A DNA stretch of 64,000 nt from contig JADWOT020000002.1 of NCBI GenBank assembly GCA_036345935.2, positions 2,700,692 through 2,764,691 of the forward strand, in the 5' to 3' direction. Under the pieces are notes generated by a model. That model saw nothing but the letters and a program-made list of their open reading frames with translations. It had not been told where the DNA came from and searched no databases. This stretch comes from Taenia hydatigena (taxonomy: Eukaryota > Platyhelminthes > Cestoda > Cyclophyllidea > Taeniidae). Shown here piece by piece: positions 22,398 through 34,110 of the stretch (positions are counted from its first letter, which is position 1; each line of letters begins with the position of its first letter). A program made the position numbers and the translations under genes.

Positions 22398-25300
22398 CTA
22401 CTTGTAGTGCACCAAACAGACAAATTTATGATCCAACTTCATCGTCACCCAAAGTGGTAAAAGTCATTATATTTGATGAATTAGGCCCGTATGTTTGGCA
22501 ATAGTATCAAAAATTCAGCGGTTAGAAAATCCGCCATAGCACTAGGAAATGAGCAAACGGACTAGCTAATCGTGCAGTTAAGCCATGACCCTAAAGCCAA
22601 TCCGATTTAACATAAAATGCTGCTTTTTTAAAAAAAGTCTTGTGATCGCAAATTTGAAAATTACAAATAAAATTTCGCTTAGATCAATTTAGATTAGCTT
22701 GTTGTCTGTAAATACGTATTTATTTAATATGCAACTGTACTGCAACCGTACAAATTTTAACTCATTATTAGAAGTTGGCACATCTGTGTGCATAAGCGCA
22801 AAATTTTAACTAAGAATATCACTTCGGCACCATTTGCTACGAGTTGCATGAAGAGCAAATCGAGCGATTGTTTTGCAGGCTTAAAATTAATCGCGACCGC
22901 TTATGGTTTAAAAATTATCAGGGCAGTTAGGTTTATTGTATCCATTCAATGCAATTTGCTGCCGCTTTCTGCACGCACGTGCAGTGAATTTCCTGTTGTT
23001 TTCTTTGAAATCTGGATTTTAACTGGAAATACCGGTGAAGTGCTTTGTTTGTTGGAACTACCGGTTTCGGTGAGGGACACAGAGGTGGTCGCATTGCTCT
23101 AGCTTCGTAGGCTGGCCTCCGGGCCATGCCAGCAGCTTATTTCCCTCCGCCCAAGACGCTACATGTGGTGGATGCGTGTGTCAGATGGAAGGTGTTTTAC
23201 GTCGCAACTAAACTAACATCAAAAAATATATTCTTAACATTGTTTAGTTAATTGAATAAAATTTTATTTGATTTTCTACATTTGGTTGACGGCGAAATGC
23301 TTGCAATTGTGCGAAGGATTAACCAGTACTAAGATTATCAATGGAAATCCTGCCAGCAATATTGCTTTTGCTCAAATTTCCTTGAAAGTCGGACGCTATT
23401 TTAATAAAAATGCGCCTTCTGTTTGGCATTTTCAAGATCACGGGCGTTAGTGCATTGTCTGTCGACATGGTGGACGCTGAGGCTCACGATGACGGTTGGG
23501 TTTCGGTCAGGTAGGCTGCAATTGCCAAAAGGGACAACGTTGTCAACCTTTAGGTCATAGCTGGTGCCAATGACGGTCTGGTAGATTACCTAGGGGCACT
23601 TAAGTTGAAATCGAATTTCGGTATTACTCTGCGCCTTCTTCAGGTGAAAAAGTTTTCTGTATATGTACATGTTTTAGTAAGACCTTTGCTGGCACGCTTT
23701 TCCAGCCCGTTCACAATTGCGTCGTCACTGCTGCGTTCATGCCTGTTAAGGTAGAGCGAATCGTGCCTGTTGGACATGAAGGGGGATATGAGTGTGATCT
23801 CCTCCACCAATGAACTAAGTCGTGTCTCCCGCAACCTTAACAGTCACGATACAAACAGATCCAAGACAAGGTGGCAGAGATTATGCAGCAATAGAGTCTT
23901 TCGCATGCAGCCTACGTCGTCTTTAGATAAAGTGGCGACCCAGAGCGCATGAGCTGGGACAGAGTAAATGTAACAAGTTGATTTTTAACTGGCACTTTGG
24001 CATGTGGCCAACTTGTGCCTTGGTCACTGCACCCTCGCCTGGTGGACTGGTCTCGGGGCCAAGTTAGTAGCCCCACTCGATACGCATTCTGTCCAATTAA
24101 TATAATTTCCATCGTCATTAAAAAGCCGCAGTCCTATGCATGGATATATATATATATATTCGAAATGGCCTGCACACAATGTGATTCCCTTGCAGAAACC
24201 ATGAGATAGGCATGCGACCCATGCAAAAGTGACATTTGTTTCCAAAATATATACGTAATATACCGTTGCAAAATTATGATTATTCAAAAAAATCGTTGCA
24301 AACTACTATAATCACTCATTATTGGAGCTTAAAATCACGCGATTTGGCAGTCAATCTAAACATCAATCAAAATTTGTTTTCTCGCCTTGCGACTTAGCTG
24401 TGGATAATTTTGACGACATGCACACAGATCTAGGTAAGCATTCGGGGTCTCACAACTCAGAATCGGTAAATCAGCATGCCTCGATATGTCTATTCCAATA
24501 GTCGCAAACCAGCACATCATACGAGTTATGCATGCACACAGAAGTGGATCTGCTGGTCAAGAACGGGATAATGCATGGGCCAATCTATTAAGAATCATTC
24601 TCGTAAATGTGCAAGGCGTTGTAAATGCACTGGAGATGGTGTTTTCTTTCTGTTTCGCTTTGTTGCGGGCCTTTGTTTTGTCTAAAGAATTTTTGGGCCG
24701 CCTGCAGCAAGACTTTTTCTAACCTTTGACTCCACCCAGCATAAATAAAGAAGCGTTCAACAGAGAATGGTTTTTGTTACATCTTTAACTCCTCTTTGGA
24801 ATTCGCATAGGCAGCTTTGTGCTAAGATATGTGTAGGTTCATTCGATTTTGTTTACTCACTGATTGCACACATTGCAGAAAATTGTGAGCAGTCATGCAA
24901 TTTCTCGCCGGTGTTTGCTAAAGAATTAGACTCATATTCTGCACAACATCTAAGTACTGGCAAATTCCTAGCTTTTGATTAATCTGCCTTATCTCGTCTG
25001 TTGCTATCTTGCAGTCAATTCAACTTGCCCTACTAAGTACAATCATTATAAGATGCATGAGTCAGAAGGTTCGAATAAAAAGAGGTTCAAGTGAACTGAG
25101 TAGAGACAAATTTGTATAATTGTGTTGCGACTGTTTTTCACCATGAGAAAACGCATTGCAGTTTATAGATGAATGACGACTGACGCAATGCGAGCACAAT
25201 GGAAGCCTGTAATGAAAAGAGATTTACTCGGTAGGCGGAGGGTATCGTCATTGATATATCAGTTTATGATAATCACTAACCCACGCAAAAGTGTAGGCAG

Positions 25301-25423
25301 GGACTGCCACCGTGGAAGCAAAGGGGATTCCAGAGCCTGTGGAACTGTGACCAGATCCGGTGGATGTTATAGCGCTTTCTTCCTCCCCACCACCCTCTTC
25401 ACCTCCCGCGCTATCTTTCGTGT
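22398..25423. other. No gene supported; AT dinucleotide run at 24144-24159
   Basis: Three kilobases of AT-rich DNA with only short open frames. A perfect AT run of about eight units sits at 24144-24159. Several GT/AG-like sites occur but I could not assemble an exon chain. Confidence 0.5.
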
Positions 25424-25849
25424 CTAGTTAACAAAAACTGTAGTGTGAAATTCATTCGACACATAAAGAATGCATTTTATAAGGTTGGTAGGGCGCAACA
25501 TTATAAACCGCTGTGAGATAGATATCTGTGCATATGCTCCTAAAATAATATGCAAGAAAAGAGCTGAAGAGAGGTGCTTTAGGCACCAGCTTACCTTCGG
25601 GTAGTGTTTGGACAGTTTTGGCGCAGTACAAAACCCTGGTATTTTCCTTAAATCCCTCAAAAAGTATAACGTATGATTTGTTAGGACTCGGAATGCTGAG
25701 TAGTAGTAGTAGACGTTAATATTTGTCAAATGCACCTTCGTGTGTGCTAATCAAAGACAATTGTCAAATGGCATCTTACCACGATATTGCGTGGGTTCTT
25801 TAGCCAAAGAGGAGGCAGCCAACACAATAAGGAAGAGGTAAAGCGCCAT
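25424..25849 (-). pseudogene. Second FN3 antigen-family gene, internally deleted
   Basis: Minus-strand chain: signal exon 25849-25780, FN3 remnant 25695-25595, possible tail 25539-25424. The remnant keeps the second half of the domain (Y-V-I-L-F-E-G-F-K-E-N-T-R-V, aligning with S-I-T-L-E-G-L-G-A-N-T-R of exon 3) and a phase-1 donor GTAAGC after L-P-E. The W-x-V half is gone. The remnant's acceptor phase does not match the signal exon, so the gene looks broken by an internal deletion. The tail is a phase-1 open stretch after a TTATTTTAG acceptor, without a recognisable membrane segment. Confidence 0.4.
25780..25849 (-). CDS. Signal-peptide exon of an FN3 antigen-family gene
   Basis: ATG at 25849 reading down to a GTAAGA donor: 70 bases, phase 1, the same length and phase as exon 1 at 12658-12727. 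It encodes M-A-L-Y-L-F-L-I-V-L-A-A-S-S-L-A-K-E-P-T and so on, a textbook signal peptide with cleavage likely after S-L-A. A TATA box lies 46 bases upstream. This exon looks intact even though its FN3 exon is damaged. Confidence 0.6.
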
Positions 25850-25887
25850 TTCTGCCCTAAAATTGCTCGCATTCACAATTCATGACG

Positions 25888-25895
25888 TATTTATA
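25888..25895 (-). promoter_or_regulatory. TATA box of the minus-strand antigen-family gene
   Basis: TATAAATA on the minus strand, 46 bases before the ATG at 25849. Same octamer and spacing as at 12611-12618. Confidence 0.55.
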
Positions 25896-25944
25896 GGAAT
25901 GGCCTGTGCTCATATCGGCCTATCAGGTATGTTGATCTTGACCT

Positions 25945-26145
25945 GCAGGGCGGCTTCTCCATTTACACGGTAAAGCTATCAGACGCTGATGCGTGTGGCC
26001 TATTCCAGCTTCAATGCTCACATTTGTTATCATGCATTCTTATAGGTCGGTTTTGCCTGAGAAAAATCAAAGCACCACCCACTAATAAGCCAGTGCTTGT
26101 GACTACAAACGCATCAACACCGCATTCCAAAAAGTAGGCCAAATT
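25945..26145 (+). pseudogene. Possible FN3 exon remnant on the plus strand
   Basis: After a GACCTGCAG acceptor-like site there is a frame containing G-F-S-I-Y-T-V-K and, at about 26060-26110, I-K-A-P-P-T-N-K-P-V-L-V. The latter resembles I-K-L-I-A-V-S-T-T-K-P-V-L-V of exon 3. The core Trp is missing and the frame ends at TAG. The match is short, so this may be chance. Confidence 0.2.
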
Positions 26146-26627
26146 AAGCCTCCCACGCTCTCCGCATCGTGCCAGGCAACTTGAGTCTGCGTTAACGCTA
26201 CCATCAATTTGTATCTATTTCAACGAGATGGCTTATGACACACAAACCGACATGCAGCTTAGATCACTTTCAAAATGTAGGTTTTCCAAACGCAAAGCTC
26301 AAATTTGCTATGATGACTTAGGTAGCTATAAACGTTATTGGTGGCTGTGCTCTCAAGCAGGAGTACATTTAATTTCGAAATGATTGGGTGTGGTAAAGAT
26401 GGCTGAAATGTCATTTAATTGAAAACAATGCGGGAGGACTCCCTCTCAGTAATTGTATTCTCAGCCCCAGTATCTGTTTCAAATCCCATTCCGGCAGATG
26501 ACGGTGCGGAGGCGCCTGCGTCATCTCTATGTATTACTTTGCTCAAAGTACATGTCAGAAGCACCAACGCTTGCCAAATACATCTTTCTACAGGTTGGTC
26601 AGAGTATAACGTTGGAAGGCATCTTAC

Positions 26628-26695
26628 CACTGTCTTCTGTGTTCTATGGCCAAAGCACAGGTAGCCAACAAAACAAGGTAGAATGGAAGAGCCAT
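26628..26695 (-). pseudogene. Decayed duplicate of the signal-peptide exon
   Basis: Encodes M-A-L-P-F-Y-L-V-L-L-A-T-C-A-L-A before a GTAAGATGCC donor identical to that of the exon at 25780. It is 68 rather than 70 bases, so the donor falls in phase 2, out of register with family FN3 exons. The TATA position has the mutated TACAAATG. The flanks (about 26605-26830) match 25760-25990, giving a duplication with ~847-base offset. No FN3 exon follows it. Confidence 0.5.
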
Positions 26696-26830
26696 CCTCA
26701 ACCTAGAAATACCTCGAAACCACAGCAACCGGCGCATTTGTAAGAGCCCTATGCTTTCACAACAGCCCATCAGGCGTTCCGTTCTTGACCCACATACAAT
26801 CGCGTAATGAAGGCTATCAGGTGTGAGAAC

Positions 26831-28645
26831 TAGTAAGCACTAAGAATGGGTCGCGTAGTGAAATAATAAGTTAGTTGTCGTTCTAATTCAAATTTCGCTG
26901 TCGCTTAAGAATGTCTCGAAATCTTTGTACATTTGATGGAATCCATTTCTTGTTTAAGAGGTCGTTGTGGATGAAGGAGTAACGCAACTGCAGTTGCCGC
27001 TCCTTCACTGCGTCTAACCAAGCTTTTCCTTACTTTGCAGACGTTCGATGTGCTCTTATATGCTATAGGTGGTCACATTGTGATACGTCGCTACACCCTC
27101 CTTTTGGCGCACAACAGTAAAGACAGTGCACCATCATCTCTTCCCTTTCTACCTGCAAGTACAAATGCAAACGCAAAGGAAGCCTACCTAACTTGGTGAA
27201 ATTTAAGCAGTTGGCACAAAGCACACAAAACCATGGATTAGAAGATCGTGCAGAAATAATGGAATGCGATGTCATCCATCTTGTGCCGACTAAATTAGCG
27301 CCGTTTTCTTCCATTCGTTTTTCGGATACTTGGCTGCAGTGTCCCATTGTGCCACACGGAACGAGAATTCAAAAACCCCTGTGTAGTGGCTGATTAAAGG
27401 TTGGAAAAAATTGATGCACCACCCTTGGCAAATCGTTCTGCTCAATTTAAGGGCTGTGAATAAGAGGTACGTTGGATCAAACGAGATCCCCTACTGTACA
27501 ATTGCGAGCAAACAAATTGGCCAGTGATGATGCAGTTACTGTTTTCATTCATCTGAAAATTGATCCAGCGAAACTCACGCCTTAGGAGAATCGCAAGATA
27601 ATAATCAATGCCAAATGCAAAACAGATGCTTTTCTCACATTCGTTCTGTGGCTTAGTCAAAAATCTCCAAACGGCTCGTGGAACTATTTTTAAATGTTTA
27701 ATATTAATAATTTACCCGTTAACCCCCCCGTAGATCATTTTAATGATTTTGCCGCAACAAAAATTAGCAATCGCCAAACAAGCTGGTAGAGAAAATAACA
27801 CCCACTTTTAAAACGCTTGCATAAAAGAAATGAAGAAGCGATCTCTCAATAAGATGCGGAGGCATATGATTCGCTGCAATGTCAGCGTGAGTATTTCCAT
27901 GCTTGAACGATCTGGTTCAAATAAACAGTGGTATCACATGCTAGAAAAGGGGGTTATGCTAAGCCACCCACACTGGTTCGTGGCAGATGATTTGTGAAGG
28001 CGTTCTTGCAAGCATTTATTCATGTCTACTTTAATTGGAAGGCTTATAGCAAACCTACGGATGTTCAGTCGGGAATGCATGCGAATTGCGGGGTGCTTGT
28101 GCACGAAGTTGAGCAATAATGAGTCGATTTGAGTCAAGATATGTATATAATTGATAGTGACGCTATAAGAATAGGTACGAGATTCTACTACGGAAACCTG
28201 ATCCTTCTTTTTAAAGGCAGTACTAAGGAGCCCCAACATTTTTAGCCAACTAGAGGCAGCGCAGATAGCAACTTTGTCTAGCTGTGTGTAAAACTGAAAT
28301 CCTCAACAACAAATAAGTGAGTAGCATATAACTTGCACGTCTACCACCACTGAGTAAGTAGTACTTTGTCCTTGCGTGCAGTGACCTCCTTGAACGTCTG
28401 CGCATTAGTTGTTGTAGTGGGCATCTTTCCCAGTACAAACATCACTGGATTAGATCGTCTCATGGCTTTCGAGCTGGTTTTAAACGAAATGTGAACACGA
28501 TTCTGTGGAGGAGTGGGAAAGAGCATAGGGCTGGAAAATCTAGCATCTCATAAGGTCAGACTGTCAGGGCGGGACAAGTTCCATTTGATTTCGCGATCCC
28601 TAATGAGTTTAGAGCGTTAATTTGGAGGAAGCATGCAAACATGTA
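26831..28645. other. No gene supported
   Basis: Open frames up to about 100 codons on the minus strand (27063-27347, 27934-28239) lack motifs and credible splice contexts. Confidence 0.5.
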
Positions 28646-28766
28646 TTTATTTATAACTTGATCTGAAAATGTTCTTTTCGTCACCGCATTGTTGGTGTAA
28701 TAGCCTGTTGCTCTAGCAAAATTATGCTTCCCCATTGCAAGACCGTAGCATCGCCTTGAAAACTTG
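28646..28766 (-). repeat. Dispersed repeat fragment (partner at 62505-62620)
   Basis: On the minus strand, TCAAGGCGATG, then GACAATG/AACAATGCgg and AAAAGAACgTTTTCAGATCAA followed by TTATAA match 62505-62620 on the plus strand. It lies in the longest open frame of the window (28556-28990, minus, 144 codons). Since the partner does not keep that frame, I treat the frame as chance within a repeat. Confidence 0.5.
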
Positions 28767-29759
28767 GCCTCACACAACTGTGCCCAAGCATGAGTACTCT
28801 CCTCCGGTTGTATAGGCGCAGTGATGGCTTTTGGGAGTGGTTTCGCTAATGTCACTACTCCTCGGCGAATCAAGTTGAGTAGTGGGTGCATTTGGCGCCA
28901 AATTAACGAATAGTAGAAGATCGCATTCCCATGAATATCTGGATTAATTACGGCGGGAGAAAAAAAAAGTTTTCTTTTCGACAATACCATTAAAGTGCGT
29001 GCATGTGCGATGGTAAGATAGAAAAATGGCTAAATTGACGGAAACCCTGCTGTTAATATCTACAAGCTCCCTTCATTGCCTTTATTATTATTATGATTTA
29101 TGAGGAAGGCGAGGTGTGTGTTGGGTGGGAAAAGGTGTGAGAGTTATGAATGATAAGGAAATTTACGGCAAAGCATGTGCTCTCTTGAGCTGGCGTTCAT
29201 GCATAATCGGTTGCACATTCGGCCTAGGTAAGTGGTCATTTACCATTGCGAGTCATCCTCATCACTCTGGCGTCAACAGCTTTCGTGCATGTTGATGGGA
29301 AGTAGTGAATTATTTAAATGCTGCATCACTGTTCAGTAATTATTGTGCGTGGCAGAACGCGTAGACCTTTGTAGAATTGACAAAAAGGAGAAGGAAGTTG
29401 GTTGAGTGCCCATGGAAAGGGTGGACTGCGAATCACGTAATATGCTGAGGCGAACCTGGCTGCAGCATGGGCACTCAAGTTATTGCAAATAATACCAAGA
29501 AGGTAAATAGGCAACAACAAAGCATCTTAGAAGTAAAGAAAGCAATGAAACTTCTGAGTTAGTTGGGTGGCTGGCGAATGCCAGACAGGAGACAAGTAAA
29601 TTGCAAGCATTTCATAAAATGACAAAATTAGAGAATTTGGAGCTGGCATTAGTGACGAGGACGTATTGAATTGATGTCGAATAATTGATGGGTTGAAGAC
29701 ATTAGAACACGTGTATATGCATAATTGCATGTTAAAGAAAAAAAGAAAGTAGTAAGGAA
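28767..29759. other. No gene supported
   Basis: AT-rich sequence. Includes a purine-rich GAAAAAAAAAG run at about 28960 and a short TTATTATTATTATG run near 29085. Confidence 0.5.
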
Positions 29760-29960
29760 GGTGGTAAACTGACATTATATGCGTATCGCATATGCGTGAC
29801 GGTGAGACAAAATGCGGATATCGTGAAGTGAAACATCACCATAAGAAAAAAAGTAATTGTTTGCGCAAAGAATTATTCCATTTGCAAGACAATTTGATCT
29901 CGGTCAAAAAGTTGCGAGGAAGTGGATAAAATGAATGAATGCTCGTATGGATGGGGAAGG
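29760..29960 (+). repeat. Purine-rich dispersed repeat, partial copy
   Basis: Resembles 46600-46800 (GTGAaATGCG, then GAAGcGAAACaTCAtcATA, AAGGAA/AAGAAA runs, then a GGATGGGGAAGG-type block) and, inverted, the 60.7-61.5 kb region. The copy is diverged and boundaries are approximate. Confidence 0.4.
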
Positions 29961-31389
29961 GCTTCTATTAATGGTGCGCGCTGTCACCATAACCATCAAC
30001 ACGCAGATGGGCAAAGTTGTGATGCAACCAGACGCTGAGTAAGTGCTCCGGCTGTAAAGACAGCAGTTGCTTCTCTGTCTGCATTCTTTGCACGTGCAGC
30101 GTGCCAGTGGTGACCAGGCAGTTGACTTCCAAATGGTGGGACAATCGATTAAATCAAGTGCCTAGGTCACATCCCCAAGCTAAGTTGTGCGGTCAGAACT
30201 GCCAGCCAGACGCGTTTCACAGTTCTTTTTTTCTTCGTCTACTCCCCATTTGCCTCTTTTTTGGGTCCCCGGCTTTTATCTTAACCTTTTCTTTATCACC
30301 TGGACTATGCTGGACTTTGTAAGCACGATGCTGAGGAAAGATAGGTGCTCTAACGCCAACAGCATGCAGGTCGCCAAAGAAACAGAGGCATCTGTCACAA
30401 TGCAGATCAGACAGTTGATCGTTTGCACGAAGAAGAAAAGAAAAAGAACTCGACAGGAGCGTCTGATACAAAGTTTACTAGATTCCAGCAGATACTTAAT
30501 TTCTTTGCCTCGTCTAGAGGCTTCTGTTTGCTCGATGCTGCCCCTGGTGTACGTCTGGCTGTGAGGCGCCTTGACTGTTTACTGGCGACAGGTGGCTGTT
30601 TTCCAACTTGTCTGGATACCGTGCATGGTTTGAGATAACTGCAGACTACTCATACGCATTGGTTAGGTCCCATCCTGTCTGATTCTTTATTCAAAAGGCG
30701 TGTGAAAGCAGAAGTGACTTCATGCCTCAAAATGGAGTGGATGTGGTTGATAGCTGTGCATGTCTAGATAGTTAAAAGGGATTGAACTTCGTGGATTAAG
30801 TCGACTTCCTTAAGGTCGGGGCAAAATTTAGCAAAGGAAGTAAGGGAAGCAGGCTTCAGATTACAAATTGCCTTGTGCGTTCCACTGGTAGAGCGATTTC
30901 GCTTGGTTATGTTAATGCTTCGAACGAGGTAGTTAAAAAATTTGACCAGACAGTAAAAACTCATCCCTTTCAAATTGTCTTTCCTGATTTGTAGACAAAG
31001 TTAACACCAATCAAAATTTTAAAGCAGTCCATTCTTAAAAATTGTTTTAAGTTAGATTCTGACAAGCTTGATGCAGTTGGTAAGAGATGTGCTTGGTTTA
31101 GATACACGGGACTTTTGAATTTTGAGTGAATCGGTGCCTTAATCCCCGGGTTTCCTACAATCATGAGTTAAAAATGGCGAATGCGCCGGTTTTACCTTTC
31201 GTAGTCCGACATTTACACATCAGGAAGGGAACTAATGTGCTTTTTGCAATCAGCAATTTGATTGTCACCACTTCCACCACAGCACCGAATTTTTGTGTTC
31301 CCTACTAAGCAGAAGTTTTGCCCTCATTCATTTGTAAAATAAGGCATTATCTTATCCGATTTAGTGTTGTCTGGTCAGTTCCGTGCAGT
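29961..31389. other. No gene supported
   Basis: Includes a plus-strand open frame at 30187-30564 and overlapping frames. Their composition follows a pyrimidine-rich tract (30220-30320), and no domain is recognisable. Confidence 0.5.
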
Positions 31390-31550
31390 AAAAGGTGGGA
31401 AAGGCCGCCATAGTATACCCACGTCTTCATCCTACCGATAATCTTGGCTCCTTAGCAGTCAACAAAGGAACCTTCTGCATTCTTCTCTGATCTAAACGCT
31501 TGCAGTGTAATGTCGGACTTGGGTCGGAGGGTCACCTATTAATTTTTGTG
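31390..31550 (+). repeat. Direct repeat, unit 1 (partner 31828-31980)
   Basis: GTCTTCATCCTaCCgATAaTCTTGgC, a CAGTCAAcaAAGgAaCCTTCT block and a GTCGGACTTGggTCgGgGG block recur about 435 bases downstream. Function unknown; no coding frame kept in both. Confidence 0.55.
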
Positions 31551-31827
31551 TTGTGTGTTTTTTAAGGGATGACGGGGTGTGTCCTCCGTCGACGATCCCA
31601 TCGCACAGCAGATTGAGTGCAGATTAGACTTTGCTGTGTTTCTTTTATCTGGTTGTTAATGATCTCTTCAATGCCAAGCTTCAATTTCACACTTGTTGCA
31701 CCCATTCAGTCCATCCAATTTGCATTACTACTGCCTCTTGTGCCATCGCATGTGTGGAGAGTAGACACGTAAATCCATTCCAACTTCGCATTTTCAACGC
31801 AGGTGAAGTCGACCTAGTTCGTTGCCT

Positions 31828-31980
31828 ATTTGCCACGCACGCCGTGTCTTCATCCTGCCAATAGTCTTGACGTCCTTGCAGTCAAGAAAGCAGCCTTCTA
31901 TATTCTTCGGTAATCCGAACGCTGGTAATAAGCATACTTGCTGTGAGGTATCGGACTTGAATCAGGGGATCAACCGTTGG
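31828..31980 (+). repeat. Direct repeat, unit 2
   Basis: Diverged copy of 31390-31550; see that entry for the shared blocks. Confidence 0.55.
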
Positions 31981-32559
31981 AACTATGTACTTTGAATTTA
32001 TTTAAGAAGACAAAACGTGTCTTTCATCGAGGAGCCCATATCAATAATCCACGCATTATTCATCTTGAGGTGGAAGTTAGGCCGGAAGAGCGAAGCCTTG
32101 TGGGTGAGTCCCTATCTTCTTTGTCCGGCGTTCGTTCGCTGCCTAGATTATCAGCCTGGATAATGACGTCCTTTGAGAAAAAGTGAAGCACATAGCTGCA
32201 TATGGACGTGGCATCTGCATTGCCCTCACAGCTTTCATGCCCGTGCTCTGCACAACATGAGCTTCTCACGAAGGTTGAGCTTTGACATGGTGACAAATGC
32301 AACAGCACATGTGCTCTCACTGCCTGTCATTGAAAATTATTTCGATGCATCCATTGTTAAAGGAATGCAGTTACTGCAGGACAGGTACTCGCCTTTTCAC
32401 CGCTGCATTGTTGAATATTAAGTCAAGCGTAGGGACGCGCGAAAGACATGCATTTTAGCTGATTAAAAATAGTTTGTAAGGGCCTTGATAGTAGTGAAGT
32501 TCTCTTGCATGGAGGGTGATATATCAGCATTTTCAAGGTGCGTTGAGGTAAAAGAGTGA
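31981..32559. other. No gene supported
   Basis: Opposing overlapping open frames at 31977-32421 carry no recognisable motif. Confidence 0.4.
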
Positions 32560-34110
32560 AAATGACTGGTTATCAGGGAGTTATTCTCGTTGCCTGTCAA
32601 ACAAGTAACACCTTTGTGTTGGAAAGGAGATGAGAGAAGAGATCTCTGGGCTCGTGTACACTAGATGGACAAGCATGTTAGAGGGACTAACACTCTTCTC
32701 TGTCACTCACTGCATTCTAAAAGGTCTTCACTTTTAACACTGTATTTATGTTTCCCTAGGGATGACAGTCATTAGGCACTATATCTCAAAAGGGTGATCA
32801 GCACCTCTATTTGTAAGCCGCTGTTTAGTACATATTGAAGTAGCAAACTTCCTGCGCAACCAAAAATACAGACTGATTTCAATTCGGCTTCACCGGTAAA
32901 AGTCCCGTAGAATTGGAATTGGTGACTGCTGCCTGCAGTAGACCTCCAAACCTATCATCCATTTGAACAGTGTGTGCTAAAGTGTGTCACGCGAATGTCA
33001 CAAATCTGACATGATTGGAAACGCGTGCCTCAAACAAACCAGAACTCATGCAGAAAATCACTCCTGCTGAACTACGGAGATTTGACAACCTTTGGGATCA
33101 TCGATCTTAACGCGACCTCGTTGACGCGATGTGTGTGTATGAGACAAACAAATAAAGGGCAAACTCCAATTCGATTAGCACATGCAGCTTTTCAGTTCAG
33201 TCAGCAGACACAAGGGTGAGCCTCGAGTAAACCGGATGATGGAGTCTGAGAAGTTTGATGTGATTGCGTTCATTTTCGGCGGGTGCTACCCCACGAACTA
33301 TGGGGTAGTCCACATCCAGGGAGGTACCAAGACTTCAAGAATGACTAAAGCTTAGTTATTTGCAAAACAACTTCGCTGTTCACCGTGCTGTTCAAGAGTA
33401 CTGCACTCTTAGGCGACAGGCTAGAGCAGGGACGAAATCACCGTTTTTGCTCAACCTGTTGCAAAGCTTAAGAATTTACGATACCCTCCATCTTGTGCTG
33501 CTCATCAAGAGCGATTTCGAGCGGCGTGTCTAAATCTCCTACCTTGGCATCCTCTTTCAATGGACGTATAATTTAATAGCTGTGAAATTACCTGTGGTAT
33601 AACGCGCCTCCATGTCATTGACATCGATCATTTGGACTTTGAATTCATCAATACGCTTCTATAAGCCCTGCCAACTCATACAATATGACGCGCAACACGC
33701 GATTCTCCAATAAGATGAATTACACTGAGATCCACATTATCACGGCAGCTAAGGCAATTGGACACCTGGAGTCCGGACATTGGCATGGACTTTGGTGTAC
33801 GCAGTCTCACCGCTGTGCCTGAGTGGGCGCACACAGACGAGTGCATTGAAAGCTGTTTAGCACGCGTCGCCAAACCACCATGGAGCTTCGATTGCAACAC
33901 GCGTTTGAGCCTTGATGGAGTCAAGTGTCTTGAACTCTATTAAGAAGCCAACAGGGAGAACGGGGTGGCTTTTAAAAAAAACCGCTCCACCCTTCGTCCG
34001 AGTCGGAGGTTCCTGCTGCAGAATAGAAGTCCAACCTCGACTTACTAACTGCTGCTCCTTTTCAGGCGCACATGCAACGGATAGGCCAACGTCTTCTTGA
34101 TCTTTAAAAT
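32560..34110 (+). repeat. Inverted dispersed repeat with decayed coding sequence, copy 1
   Basis: Reverse-complement match to 43240-44640. Shared blocks include AGAgATCTCTGGGCTcGTGTACA (32635 with 44525), CACAAATCTGAC...GGAAACGCGTGCC (32998 with 44320), ACCTTTGGgATCATC...GCGACCTCGTTG (33085 with 44220) and, at the right end, TGGAGTCAtGTGcCTTGAA.TCTAagaAGAAGcCAACAG (33910 with 43420) and GAGTcGGAgGTTCCTGC (33998 with 43350). The copies are about 75 percent alike. The right end appears to derive from a protein-coding gene (see the partner copy), but every frame here is interrupted. Confidence 0.65.

Noticed and set aside
28556..28990. 144-codon minus-strand open frame, one of the longest in the window
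   Set aside because: It overlaps a dispersed repeat whose partner at 62505-62620 does not keep the frame. No domain and no start or splice context.
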